Below are positions 7,833 through 15,911 of a stretch of DNA of 32,021 nucleotides, one piece after another. The notes under the pieces were generated by a model. The model had not been told where the DNA came from. It saw only the letters and a program-made list of their open reading frames with translations, and ran no database searches. The position numbers were made by a program, and so were the translations under genes. Numbering within the stretch: position 1 is the stretch's first letter; each line of letters begins with the position of its first letter. Source of the DNA: Bacteroidota bacterium (lineage in GTDB: Bacteria > Bacteroidota > Ignavibacteria > Ignavibacteriales > Melioribacteraceae); the NCBI GenBank assembly GCA_023453125.1, contig JAEXUB010000041.1:1-32021 (forward strand), read 5' to 3'.

Positions 7833-8417
7833 CTACTCTTTGTAAATGTGTTTAAGGAGTTTTTGTAATTGCAATCTGCCTCTATTTATTCTCGATTTTA
7901 CCGTACCGAGTGAAAGCCCTGTAATCTCGGCAATTTCCTCATATGAAAGCTCCTGAATATCGCGCAGAACAACCACATCACGGTAAACATCTTTAACCTT
8001 TAACAAGGCTTTCTGGATTATTTCATTTTTAATCTGGCTGTCTGCGGCTTTGTCGGGCTCTATGATGTTTTTATCGGCAATTTGAATTGAGCGCTCATCG
8101 TCGTCATTTTCGAGGGAAAAGATTTTTCTTCTTTTTCTTCTTTTTAATTCATTCTTGGCCAGATTGCCTGCGATGGTATAAATCCAGGTCGAAAATTTTG
8201 CGAAAGAACGATACGAATCTTTGTTCATATAAAACTTTATCATCGTATCCTGAACAATATCGCTGCTCACATCCCTGTCCCCTGTAAACCGGTAAACAAA
8301 GTTCATTAAAGGATCTTTATACCGGCGGACCAGAATTTCATAAGCCTCAAGTGTATTGCTTTCCTGAAACTCCTTGATTAAATCTTCATCTGACAGTTCA
8401 GTAAGTTGTTTTTCCAA
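7833..8417 (-). CDS. ECF-type RNA polymerase sigma factor (RpoE/SigW-like)
   Basis: A 194-residue alternative sigma factor. Region 2 (about 25-95) includes YEILVRRYKDPLMNFVYRF, DIVQDTMIKFY and STWIYTIAGNLAKNELKRR for -10 recognition and core binding. Region 4 (about 133-185) has the helix-turn-helix LSYEEIAEITGLSLGTVKSRI for -35 recognition. A linker rich in charged residues joins them; no region 1 or 3 is present, as expected for ECF factors. The start is a TTG; an in-frame TAA lies two codons upstream and there is no in-frame ATG near it, so a weakly initiated product is likely. Its membrane-bound neighbour downstream is the probable anti-sigma factor. The regulon and signal are not known. 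Confidence 0.93.
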   Translation of the reverse strand: MEKQLTELSDEDLIKEFQESNTLEAYEILVRRYKDPLMNFVYRFTGDRDVSSDIVQDTMIKFYMNKDSYRSFAKFSTWIYTIAGNLAKNELKRRKRRKIFSLENDDDERSIQIADKNIIEPDKAADSQIKNEIIQKALLKVKDVYRDVVVLRDIQELSYEEIAEITGLSLGTVKSRINRGRLQLQKLLKHIYKE

Positions 8418-8490
8418 TGAATTTTATACTCTGAATTTTCTAAAAAGTTTCAAAAATTGTAAACAATTTTAATTATTCGATCCCTGAATA

Positions 8491-9516
8491 TCAATAATTT
8501 CTTTCCCCGAGCATCTCGGTAATCAAAACCAGCAGAACAGTCTTCGGGTCGGCCGCAGAGGTCTTAACCGAAAGGTCCGCCTTTAATAAAGCAGCTGCAG
8601 CCCTCTGAAGAGCCTCAAAATTCATCAAAAAACGGGCTTTTTTGCATCCCAGATAATAAGGATAACTCGTTTTAAGCATTTTAGCCGCCTGAAAATCATT
8701 TGTCTGGTCCTTCATCAGCTCCATTGCCTGCGATATGGTTTTAATATATTTGGTAAGCATGGAAATAATAAAGATTATTTCTTTACCGCAGTCAAGAAGA
8801 TTATACCCTATTTCTACTGCCTTTCCCTTATGGCCCGCGCCAATGGCATCCTGAAAATCAAATATAGAATATTCTTTAGTTGAAGAGGAGAGTTTTTTAA
8901 CAATTTCATACGTAATCTCTCCCCCTTCTCCAAGGAAATCGGCAAACTTCTGCATATGCATTTCAAGCAGACCTTTATCTTCACCAACAATCTCTACAAG
9001 AGTTCTCGCATTTTCAGGGGTAAGTTTAAGCTGACATCTTTTTGCGTGTTTAACCAGCCATCCGGCAAGTTCTTCTGCTCCAAGAATCCTTGCCTCAAAA
9101 ATATATCCGCTATCATATAAGGTCTTAAATGGTTCCTTCTCCAGATCTGCTACCTTGTCGGGGAATGTAACAACCAGAATAGTAAACTGAGCCGGCTGGC
9201 GCAGATAATCGGTAAGAACCCCCTTATCCTTTACGGAATTGAAGTTCTTAGCAATTATTAGTTTCTTTCCGTCGCCGAAAGGGAAACCCAGCGCGAGGTC
9301 TACAACGCTGCTGAATGCCGTGCTCTTATCGAGGTTAACTGTTTCCCTGTCAAAATCGTTCTTTATTAGGGGCTGGCATGCTTTTTCAACAGCCTTAACG
9401 GCGTTATCAATTGTAAATCCATCTTCTCCGCAGAAGAAATAAACTGGAAGCATCTGCTCCGGCTTAATAAACTTTGCTATATCATAAATTGATGGAATTT
9501 CTTTTTTCTTTGCCAT
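8491..9516 (-). CDS. holA: DNA polymerase III, delta subunit HolA
   Basis: The delta subunit opens the beta sliding clamp within the clamp-loader complex at the replication fork. The 341 residues fit the family. The N-terminal AAA+-like domain starts with LPVYFFCGEDGFTIDNAVKAV, where the P-loop position is degenerate, as is normal for delta. Then come LALGFPFGDGKKLIIAKNFNSVKDKG and LVVTFPDKVADLEKEPFKTL, and the lid segment with NARTLVEIVGEDKGLLEMHMQKF. The C-terminal helical collar (about 220-341) carries the family's IFDFQDAIGAGHKGKAVEIGYNLL-like pattern. It follows the strong terminator after the cyclophilin gene, so it probably has its own promoter. The ATG lacks a strong ribosome site. 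Confidence 0.93.
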   Translation of the reverse strand: MAKKKEIPSIYDIAKFIKPEQMLPVYFFCGEDGFTIDNAVKAVEKACQPLIKNDFDRETVNLDKSTAFSSVVDLALGFPFGDGKKLIIAKNFNSVKDKGVLTDYLRQPAQFTILVVTFPDKVADLEKEPFKTLYDSGYIFEARILGAEELAGWLVKHAKRCQLKLTPENARTLVEIVGEDKGLLEMHMQKFADFLGEGGEITYEIVKKLSSSTKEYSIFDFQDAIGAGHKGKAVEIGYNLLDCGKEIIFIISMLTKYIKTISQAMELMKDQTNDFQAAKMLKTSYPYYLGCKKARFLMNFEALQRAAAALLKADLSVKTSAADPKTVLLVLITEMLGERNY

Positions 9517-9540
9517 AAAGTCTGTCTTGAGGATTTTGGT

Positions 9541-9573
9541 AAAAAGGAGCCCGGTAAATATTATTTACCGGGC
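9541..9573 (-). terminator. Strong intrinsic terminator after the cyclophilin gene
   Basis: A perfect 11-bp stem (GCCCGGTAAAT / ATTTACCGGGC, 9549-9573) with a 3-base loop starts 13 bases after the cyclophilin stop. On the minus strand it is followed by TCCTTTTTACC. It ends the ftsK/envelope run and separates it from holA. The stem is nearly symmetric, but the T-tract lies only on the minus-strand side. Confidence 0.9.
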
Positions 9574-9586
9574 ACTCTATATATGC

Positions 9587-10228
9587 TTATTTCTTTTCTC
9601 TTTTTTCAACTGTAACTGATTTAATTGTAACCGGCTTTAATGGCCTGTGCATATTAGCAGGATTAACAGGAACCTTTCCGATTGCTTTAACAACGTCCAT
9701 ACCGTTAATTACTTTTCCGAATACGGAATGTTTGTCGTCGAGATGAGGAGTAGCTTTTAAAGTAATAAAGAACTGGCTCTGGTTTGTATTCGGGCCAGCG
9801 TTAGCCATTGAAAGAATACCGGCATCGTCATGTCTTAATTTTTTGTTGAACTCATCCGAGAACGGTTTTCCATAAAAGCTCTTTCCGCCTGTTCCATCCC
9901 CCTGAGGGTCTCCCCCCTGAATCATGAAATTATCAATGATTCTGTGGAATGTTAATTTATTATAGAATTTCTGAAGGGCTAACCCGACAAAGTTTTTTAC
10001 TGTCTTTGGAGCTTCTTTCGGGAAAAGCTGAATTTCAATTGTTCCCATGCTTGTTTCCATTTTGGCAACCAGAATTTCATTATCAGCCAGATTTAAAAGG
10101 GATTCAAGATTATTCCCCTTTGCCGGTTTCTTTTCGGCCTTGGCATCTTTCTTTTCCTGGGCTACTGCCAAAGTTGCAAAAGATACCATAATAAACAAAA
10201 TAAACAGTTTAAACAGTTTGTTTGACAT
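9587..10228 (-). CDS. Secreted cyclophilin-type peptidyl-prolyl cis-trans isomerase
   Basis: Catalyses cis-trans isomerisation of Xaa-Pro bonds, predicted to act in the periplasm. The N-terminus is a classic signal peptide (residues 1-23, FKLFILFIMVSFATLAVA, likely cut before Gln24), with no lipobox cysteine. A Lys/Ala-rich linker precedes the cyclophilin domain (about 50-205). Active-site motifs are intact: FHRII (94-98), FMIQGGDP (101-108), MANAGPNTNQSQFFIT and LDDKHSVFGKV. The tryptophan that binds cyclosporin A in human CypA is histidine here (His162), as in many bacterial cyclophilins, which suggests low drug sensitivity. It lies eight bases after uppP and closes the envelope run. Which substrates it folds is unknown. 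Confidence 0.94.
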   Translation of the reverse strand: MSNKLFKLFILFIMVSFATLAVAQEKKDAKAEKKPAKGNNLESLLNLADNEILVAKMETSMGTIEIQLFPKEAPKTVKNFVGLALQKFYNKLTFHRIIDNFMIQGGDPQGDGTGGKSFYGKPFSDEFNKKLRHDDAGILSMANAGPNTNQSQFFITLKATPHLDDKHSVFGKVINGMDVVKAIGKVPVNPANMHRPLKPVTIKSVTVEKREKK

Positions 10229-10236
10229 AATTACTC

Positions 10237-11085
10237 CTATGGTTTTATTGTATTACTTAAAATTAATGACAATATCAGTAATCCTAAAATTATTCTATAA
10301 TAAACAAATAAAAAAGTGGAGTTCTTCTTTAAAAACCGGAGAAGGAACTCAATAGAAAGATAGCCTATTACTGCAGCGGCCAGAGTTGCCGCAAATAGAT
10401 TTATGGAATCGGAAAAATTGATGTAATCCATCGATTCTTTCAGTTCCAGTAGTCCGCTTGCCAACACGGCGGGTATGCTCATCAGGAATGAGAAACGGGC
10501 GGCAGTTTCCCTGTCTAGCCCTAAGAATAATCCGGCGGTAATTGTAGTTCCCGAACGGGAGGAACCGGGTATCAGGGCCAAAGCCTGCGCAACACCTATA
10601 ATCAGGGCATCAAGCCAGCTTATTTTTGTTATATCTTTTTTGTACGAACCTGTCTTATCGGCAAATCCGAGAATTATTGCAAGAACTATCAGGCTCATAG
10701 AGATAACATAAAGGTTCTTTGTAAAAGCTCCTTCAATAAAATCCTTGAAGCCGAGCCCTATTACTACAACAGGGAGAGTGCCTATAATAACGAACCAGCC
10801 AAGCCTTGAATTTAATGTCTGTTCCTTAAACTTTTTTCTCCCTAAAAGATTTTCCTTGAAGAAATCTTTAATAATATCAATTATATCTTTCCAGAAATAG
10901 AGTATCACTGCCATCATTGTACCGAGCTGAATAACCGCAATAAAGGAAGTCCACTTATAAGGTTCGTCAGGATTTATTAAATTCATTAATTTTCCCGCCA
11001 GGGTAAGATGCCCTGTACTGCTTATCGGAAGAAACTCCGTAAGCCCCTGTAAAATTCCAAGCAGGATTGCTTCTAAGATACTCAT
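10237..11085 (-). CDS. uppP: Undecaprenyl-diphosphatase UppP (BacA family)
   Basis: An integral membrane phosphatase that recycles undecaprenyl pyrophosphate to the monophosphate carrier used for peptidoglycan and other envelope polymers. Overexpression of family members gives bacitracin resistance. The 282 residues have about eight helices. Motif 1 (Q/ExxxE) is Gln13-Glu17 in ILQGLTEFLPISSTGHL; motif 2 is PGSSRSGTT in the central region. Both match the catalytic signature. The ATG lies one base after the stop of the beta-barrel gene, with CAGGAG six bases upstream overlapping that stop, so translation is probably coupled. It lies between an outer-membrane protein gene and a secreted cyclophilin, consistent with an envelope operon. 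Confidence 0.97.
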   Translation of the reverse strand: MSILEAILLGILQGLTEFLPISSTGHLTLAGKLMNLINPDEPYKWTSFIAVIQLGTMMAVILYFWKDIIDIIKDFFKENLLGRKKFKEQTLNSRLGWFVIIGTLPVVVIGLGFKDFIEGAFTKNLYVISMSLIVLAIILGFADKTGSYKKDITKISWLDALIIGVAQALALIPGSSRSGTTITAGLFLGLDRETAARFSFLMSIPAVLASGLLELKESMDYINFSDSINLFAATLAAAVIGYLSIEFLLRFLKKNSTFLFVYYRIILGLLILSLILSNTIKP

Positions 11086-11086
11086 T

Positions 11087-11728
11087 TCACTCCTGAAAAT
11101 AATATGTTATACCCAGTTTAAGACACAGGTAAAAATTATTAAGATTAACGTTTTTATTTAAAGTAGCATTTACAATTTTACTCCCGCCGCGGTCGGGCTC
11201 GCCGTTTATGTCGTAACCTGCTTCAACCCCCAGATTGGCAAATAAATTTTTACCAAGGGGAGTAAGTCCGGCTGCACGCGTAAAGAGACCGAATCCGGTC
11301 GATTTATAATTAAGTCTGGAATAAATTTCCTCATCCACCGATGCCATCCTTATTCCCGCCCCCGCTCCGAATTTGAGTTCATATCCTTCACCGGGAATTA
11401 CATAATAGCCTATGATTGAGATTTTCTGTATATCGAGAGCAAAATTATACTGCCCCCCCGAAATTGAAGGGGAATTATATGAGTAGATCTGATAGACATA
11501 TTCGGCCCCGGCTTCAAAATTACTGCTTATTCTATAGCCGGCTTCTCCGTAAAAGCCAACAGATGCCGAAAAAGAAGAAAGCAGACCATTGTTCGAAGGG
11601 AAATGCATATTAAGATAGTCCTTAATTGAAGGAGAAGCAAAGTAGTTTATTCCCATACTGCCGCTTATACTGAATTGCCCCCATACTGCCGAAGATGCAA
11701 AAAGGAGCAGGAATAATAACTTCTTCAA
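11087..11728 (-). CDS. Small outer-membrane beta-barrel protein of unknown function
   Basis: A 213-residue exported protein. Residues 1-17 form a signal peptide (MKKLLFLLLFASSAVWG). The mature part shows alternating amphipathic strands and aromatic girdle residues typical of 8-stranded barrels: GFYGEAGYRISSNFEAGAEY, YELKFGAGAGIRMASV, NLGVEAGYDI, and the final strand FYLCLKLGITYYF near the C-terminus. The start is a TTG supported by GGGAGG four bases upstream and by a TTGA overlap with the stop of the preceding gene. I do not recognise a specific family beyond an OmpA/OmpX-like barrel. Its place after lolA and before uppP suggests an envelope role but does not define it. Confidence 0.8.
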   Translation of the reverse strand: MKKLLFLLLFASSAVWGQFSISGSMGINYFASPSIKDYLNMHFPSNNGLLSSFSASVGFYGEAGYRISSNFEAGAEYVYQIYSYNSPSISGGQYNFALDIQKISIIGYYVIPGEGYELKFGAGAGIRMASVDEEIYSRLNYKSTGFGLFTRAAGLTPLGKNLFANLGVEAGYDINGEPDRGGSKIVNATLNKNVNLNNFYLCLKLGITYYFQE

Positions 11729-12798
11729 TTATCCTCCCTTTCGCTTTTGAATACGGTAATAAAATCTTCCCTCCCCAATCCTTTGCGTGCGTTAATCGCA
11801 TTTACAATGCCAATGCTTAAAAAGGTGGATAGTATGAAAAGGATTATCTGAGTTGTGTGAGTAAGAATAGCGTATGCAGCGCTTAATTCCTTTGAATAAC
11901 CGTACATGTTCACAAGCATAAGAATTGCAATTGCGTGATATGAGCCGAAGCCCCCGGGAGTTGGAATTATTACGCCGAAGGCTGTTATAATCATAAAAAT
12001 CCAGGCCATACCGAAAGTTACAGCCCCTGTGCTTTCCATTCCGAGTGAATAAAAACCGGCGTATGTTGACAAAGTATAACAGACCAGTATAAGCACGGTG
12101 TACAAAACTGTAAGCAGGTATCCCTTCAAATCTTTTATGCTCGAAAAACCGATTATGAGTGTCTGGAAAAAAGAATCTGCTTTACGCGCCATTGCCGGGG
12201 AGATTTTTGTAACTGCGGCAACCGTAATCTTAGATATTCTCTCCCTGAAAAGAATTATTGAAAAGAGGAAGATTACAAAGAGGAGTATGAAAATAAATCC
12301 TACAATCAGGGCATCGTTAAGCCAAGAAATCTCATCCAGAAGATTCCCCGAATAAATGTAAACACATATTAAGGCACCGATGGTAAACGCAAAAATATCT
12401 ATGAATCTTTCCAGAATAACCGAGCCGAGCATTGAGGTTCTGGAAATCCCCTCCCATTTACCCAGAAATAGTCCTCTGTAAATCTCCCCCAGGCGGGGAA
12501 CCGCTATATTAACGCCGTAACCTATCATAACAGCTCCGAACAGGTTGGCTATTGAAGTCTTCTGCTTTACCGATTTAATCATTACCTGCCAGCGGACTGC
12601 CCTAAGGTAGTGCGAAAGGAAGAAAAAAAGGATAAAAAGGGAGAACCATCCCCAGGATAAATTCCCGATATTTTTTACCGCTTCGCCGAGATTAACATCC
12701 TTGAATGCGTAATAAAGGAGCAGAAAAGCCAGCAGAAGAGTAAAAATAATTCCCGCTATCTTTGTTCCTTTATTTTTCTTACCTGAGGTCAACGGCAC
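11725..12798 (-). CDS. Flippase-like integral membrane protein (UPF0104 / LPG-synthase TM-region family)
   Basis: A roughly 357-residue polytopic membrane protein (about eight helices) of the family PF03706 (the MprF/YbhN transmembrane module), here without the catalytic lysyl-transfer domain. Recognisable segments are LSWGWFSLFILFFFLSHYLRAVRWQ, NLFGAVMIGYGVNIAVPRLGEIYRG, and the conserved loop IPTPGGFGSYHA. Members are associated with lipid or lipid-linked-sugar translocation in membranes, but substrates are mostly untested. The longest frame starts at 12849, overlapping lolA by 71 bases. I prefer the GTG at 12798, preceded by AAAAGGA, which gives a 20-base overlap; a TTG at 12792 is also possible. 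Family is confident; start is moderate. Confidence 0.85.
   Translation of the reverse strand: MPLTSGKKNKGTKIAGIIFTLLLAFLLLYYAFKDVNLGEAVKNIGNLSWGWFSLFILFFFLSHYLRAVRWQVMIKSVKQKTSIANLFGAVMIGYGVNIAVPRLGEIYRGLFLGKWEGISRTSMLGSVILERFIDIFAFTIGALICVYIYSGNLLDEISWLNDALIVGFIFILLFVIFLFSIILFRERISKITVAAVTKISPAMARKADSFFQTLIIGFSSIKDLKGYLLTVLYTVLILVCYTLSTYAGFYSLGMESTGAVTFGMAWIFMIITAFGVIIPTPGGFGSYHAIAILMLVNMYGYSKELSAAYAILTHTTQIILFILSTFLSIGIVNAINARKGLGREDFITVFKSEREDN
11733..11738 (-). promoter_or_regulatory. Ribosome-binding site supporting a TTG start
   Basis: GGGAGG on the minus strand, four bases before the TTG of the barrel-protein gene and inside the end of the upstream reading frame. Together with the TTGA stop-start overlap it makes this non-ATG start convincing. 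Confidence 0.7.
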
Positions 12799-13387
12799 GG
12801 ATTCCTTTTGGAACAAGGTAATTGAACTCCTTATCGCTGATATTTTCATCCAGTTTTACATTAGAAAACCGGAATGAAAAATAGTTCCCGTTTGCGTCGG
12901 TAAATTCAATTCGGGATAGAATTGATGATTCATCCGGATAAATTTTAATTTCCCTGAATGGGGAATTATTCTTTACAGGCTGAAGGAATAGAACCTTTCC
13001 CTCTCCCCTTCCGGCGAATGAAACTTTGCACTCCCCGGGGTACTCGAGAATAAATTTGTCCAGAGATAAAACAGTCGGTTCCGAATCATAATTGGTGATG
13101 ATCACCTTTTTCATTTTTTTATTATGATTCCATACTGTCTTCCCGTCAGTTACGAGAGTCTGGTCTTTAAGCTCAATGCGGAATTTATTTTCCTTTTTAA
13201 AGGAAATCCTGCCTGAAGATTTGAATTCTTTTTTATCAATACCGGCATTTGTAGCCTGCTCAAAATCGGCTGTAAAGCTTTTAATCTGTTTATACTTATT
13301 CTGCAGCCCCTTAAGAATATCCTGCGCGTTTTGGGGATAAATAAACACAGGGATTAAGAGCAATAATAATATTTTAATTTTTCTCAT
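12779..13387 (-). CDS. lolA: Outer-membrane lipoprotein carrier LolA
   Basis: A periplasmic chaperone that takes lipoproteins from the LolCDE complex and carries them to the outer membrane. The 202 residues begin with a signal peptide (IKILLLLLIPVFIYP). The mature part shows the LolA pattern: QDILKGLQNKYKQIKSFTADFEQ, SSGRISFKKENKFRIEL, LVTDGKTVWNHNKKMKKVIITNY, and SLDKFILEYPGECKVSF. Length is normal. The start overlaps the ftsK stop as ATGA, so translation is coupled to ftsK; ftsK-lolA adjacency is also common in proteobacteria. No LolB or LolCDE gene is in the window, and FCB bacteria typically lack a recognisable LolB. Confidence 0.95.
   Translation of the reverse strand: MRKIKILLLLLIPVFIYPQNAQDILKGLQNKYKQIKSFTADFEQATNAGIDKKEFKSSGRISFKKENKFRIELKDQTLVTDGKTVWNHNKKMKKVIITNYDSEPTVLSLDKFILEYPGECKVSFAGRGEGKVLFLQPVKNNSPFREIKIYPDESSILSRIEFTDANGNYFSFRFSNVKLDENISDKEFNYLVPKGIRAVDLR
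12803..12809 (-). promoter_or_regulatory. Candidate ribosome-binding site for the flippase-like gene
   Basis: AAAAGGA, four bases before the GTG at 12796-12798, inside the 3' end of lolA. It argues for this start over the ATG at 12849, which would need a 71-base overlap. Confidence 0.5.
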
Positions 13388-15894
13388 AAATTTCTCAGTA
13401 CGGTTTCAAGCTGTTCTTCATTCTCAATAATAACTTCTCTTGCCTTGCTTCCTTCTGAAGGACCTACAATACCCGCCTGTTCCATCTGGTCTACAATTCT
13501 TGCTGCGCGCGAATAACCGAGTTTGAGACGCCTTTGCAGAAGCGAAACAGAGCCCTGCTGATGCCTTACTACAACGCGTGCCGCTTCTTCGAACATCGGA
13601 TCCAGTTCAGCCCCCAGATTTCCCCCGGCTGCCCCCTTCTTTTCATAAAGGGACGGAAGGAAAAATCTCTTAGAGTACCCTTCCTGAGTGTAGATAAAAT
13701 TGGTAACTTTTTCCACTTCGTCGGTGGATATAAACGCATTCTGAATACGTATTGGCTTAGGCATTCCTGCCGGCAAAAAGAGCATATCCCCCCGCCCCAA
13801 AAGCTGTTCGGCACCGTTCATATCCAGGATTGTGCGGCTGTCTATTTTTGTAGCCACCTGGTAGGCAATCCTGGCGCTGAAATTGGCCTTGATAACGCCT
13901 GTTATAACATTAACCGAAGGGCGCTGAGTGGCAAGAATAAGATGAATCCCAACCGCACGGGCTAACTGCGCCAGACGGGCTATCGGTTCTTCAACTTCCT
14001 TACCCGATGTGATCATAAGATCTGCAAGTTCATCAATAATAACAATGATGTAAGGCATCTTATGATGTTTCATTTCATCTGTATCCTTTGGCCGGCGCCT
14101 TGAATCGGCAACTTTTTCGTTGTAATCGATGATATTCCTAACCCCCACTTTTGCGAGTTTGTCATATCTCTTTTCCATTTCGAATTCAACCGATTTCAGC
14201 ACGAGGAGCGCATTGGATGGATTGGTAATAATCTCTTCATCGAGATCAGGTGACATAGCCAGATAATGCTTGTTAAGCCTTTTGTAGAATGATAATTCTA
14301 TTTTTTTGGGATCCACTATCACAAACTTTATATCCGATGGATGCTTGGCATACAGAAGGCTGTTTATAATCATATTTATTCCCACGCTTTTGCCTGAACC
14401 TGTAGAGCCTGCAATAAGCATATGGGGCATTTTGGCCAAGTCTGTAATATATACTTCCCCTGCAATTGTCTTACCCAATGCAAGAGGAAGCTCCGCTTTG
14501 GATTCTTTAACTTTAGCAATAACCGAACGGGCGCTTACAAGTGTAGCCTCGGCATTCGGTATTTCAACACCGATGGCGCTTTTGCCCGGTATCGGGGCAA
14601 TAATTCTTATTCCGCGTGCCGCAAGCGCAAGCGCAATATCGTTTTCAAGACTTACAATCCTGCTTATTTTAACTCCCGGCGCCGGCACTATTTCATATAA
14701 TGTAACAACGGGGCCCGGGGTTACAGTTATATCGTCAATCTGAATATCGAACAAAGCCAGTTTTTCTTTTAATAAGGCTGCGTTCCTTTTCAATTCTATT
14801 TCAGGAATTTTTATTTCCTCATCCTTGGGGGCATTTAAGAGATCCAGTTTAGGGGCAACAAACTTAATCTCCTCATTCCATTGATCGGGGAGCTCAGCCT
14901 CTTTATCTTTATCTATAACGGGAATATCATCATCATCCTGCTTTTTCTTTTCCCCTTTTTTCCTGCCGCCTGCATCTTCAGAATCAAATGTATCTTCAAC
15001 AACCACCTTATCCGGAACAGAGTTCTTCACTATTTTAATCTTTGTTTCAGGGGGAGGAGGGGCCTCTTCCGTCTTTTCTTCAGCCTTTGCATCCTCTTTT
15101 CCGAATCCGAAAATACTGCGTGCTTTCTTTTCTTTTACCGGCTCTTCATTATTCTGTTTAGATGCCTCTTCCTTAACCGGTTTTTTAATTTTTATGTTTG
15201 TTTCTTCCTTAGCCGGTTTGACATCCTTTTCATTTTTCTCTTCCCCTTTATCCTTAAAAAGGTCAAGAAACTTGTCAAAAAGCTTTCCGAAAGAAACATC
15301 GAAGGAGATTATAAGGGTAACGGCAACAAGAGTAAGAATAAGAAGGGTTGCGCCAAGACCTCCCAGAAGCCTTCCTAATGCGGTGCCGAGGAATAATCCT
15401 ACTTTGCCGGATACCTCATTGAACCCTTCAAATAAATGCATTGAGGGGAGATACCGGAATAATCCGAATAGTGAAGCGGCAAGGAGTCCCATTACGACAA
15501 GGAAATTTGAGACATAAATTGCAAGTTTGTAATCTTTTTTGCGGGCGATGGAATAGCCCCATAGAATTGCTATGAGGGGAAAAACAATTGAGAAATATCC
15601 AAGCGTGCCGTTTATAAAGAAATCCGATAAGTAGGCCCCGAAGATACCGAGCCAGTTGTTTGTGCTTTCAACCCTCCTGGCAAATTCCTGATTATCTCCG
15701 AATACCTTGAAAAAATCCGAGAATGTATAGCGCAGATTTGCCTGATCGTAACGGGAATATGTTAAAATACTAAGGAGAATAATAACGCCGAGAAGGAGGA
15801 TAAATATTCCGATTAGTTTCTTTTTCTTTTCAACCGAGAAGGTAAAATAATCGCCTTCCGGTTTGGGGGTTTTCGAATTCTTTTTTTCGGCCAT
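13384..15894 (-). CDS. ftsK: DNA translocase FtsK
   Basis: A septal ATP-driven DNA pump that clears and resolves chromosomes during division. The 836 residues contain, in order: four N-terminal membrane helices (about 28-198, LIGIFILLLGVIILLSIL first), a charged Lys/Glu/Pro linker (about 215-340), the alpha/beta RecA-like motor (about 345-730) with Walker A GSTGSGKS at 496-503 and Walker B IIDELAD at 619-625, and the gamma winged-helix domain (about 764-825, GSVSLLQRRLKLGYSRAARIVD) that reads polar KOPS-like sites. All motor residues are present. The linker is short compared with Escherichia coli FtsK. It lies 17 bases after comB and overlaps lolA by four bases. Confidence 0.98.
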   Translation of the reverse strand: MAEKKNSKTPKPEGDYFTFSVEKKKKLIGIFILLLGVIILLSILTYSRYDQANLRYTFSDFFKVFGDNQEFARRVESTNNWLGIFGAYLSDFFINGTLGYFSIVFPLIAILWGYSIARKKDYKLAIYVSNFLVVMGLLAASLFGLFRYLPSMHLFEGFNEVSGKVGLFLGTALGRLLGGLGATLLILTLVAVTLIISFDVSFGKLFDKFLDLFKDKGEEKNEKDVKPAKEETNIKIKKPVKEEASKQNNEEPVKEKKARSIFGFGKEDAKAEEKTEEAPPPPETKIKIVKNSVPDKVVVEDTFDSEDAGGRKKGEKKKQDDDDIPVIDKDKEAELPDQWNEEIKFVAPKLDLLNAPKDEEIKIPEIELKRNAALLKEKLALFDIQIDDITVTPGPVVTLYEIVPAPGVKISRIVSLENDIALALAARGIRIIAPIPGKSAIGVEIPNAEATLVSARSVIAKVKESKAELPLALGKTIAGEVYITDLAKMPHMLIAGSTGSGKSVGINMIINSLLYAKHPSDIKFVIVDPKKIELSFYKRLNKHYLAMSPDLDEEIITNPSNALLVLKSVEFEMEKRYDKLAKVGVRNIIDYNEKVADSRRRPKDTDEMKHHKMPYIIVIIDELADLMITSGKEVEEPIARLAQLARAVGIHLILATQRPSVNVITGVIKANFSARIAYQVATKIDSRTILDMNGAEQLLGRGDMLFLPAGMPKPIRIQNAFISTDEVEKVTNFIYTQEGYSKRFFLPSLYEKKGAAGGNLGAELDPMFEEAARVVVRHQQGSVSLLQRRLKLGYSRAARIVDQMEQAGIVGPSEGSKAREVIIENEEQLETVLRNL

Positions 15895-15911
15895 TTTATT
15901 GAGTCTATAAC

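Noticed and set aside
8418..8460. GAAACTT upstream of the ECF gene, resembling an RpoE-type -35 element for autoregulation.
   Set aside because: No -10 element lies at a suitable distance, and the resulting start would fall at or inside the coding region.
8453..8470. AT-rich inverted repeat (AAAATTG / CAATTTT, 4-base loop) between holA and the ECF sigma gene.
   Set aside because: The stem contains only one G-C pair and is short; such palindromes are expected by chance in AT-rich gaps. It could be an operator or weak terminator, but there is no support.
14306..15517. Plus-strand open frames opposite ftsK (145, 165 and 107 codons).
   Set aside because: They are antisense to clear FtsK motor and linker sequence, overlap one another, and show no recognisable domains.
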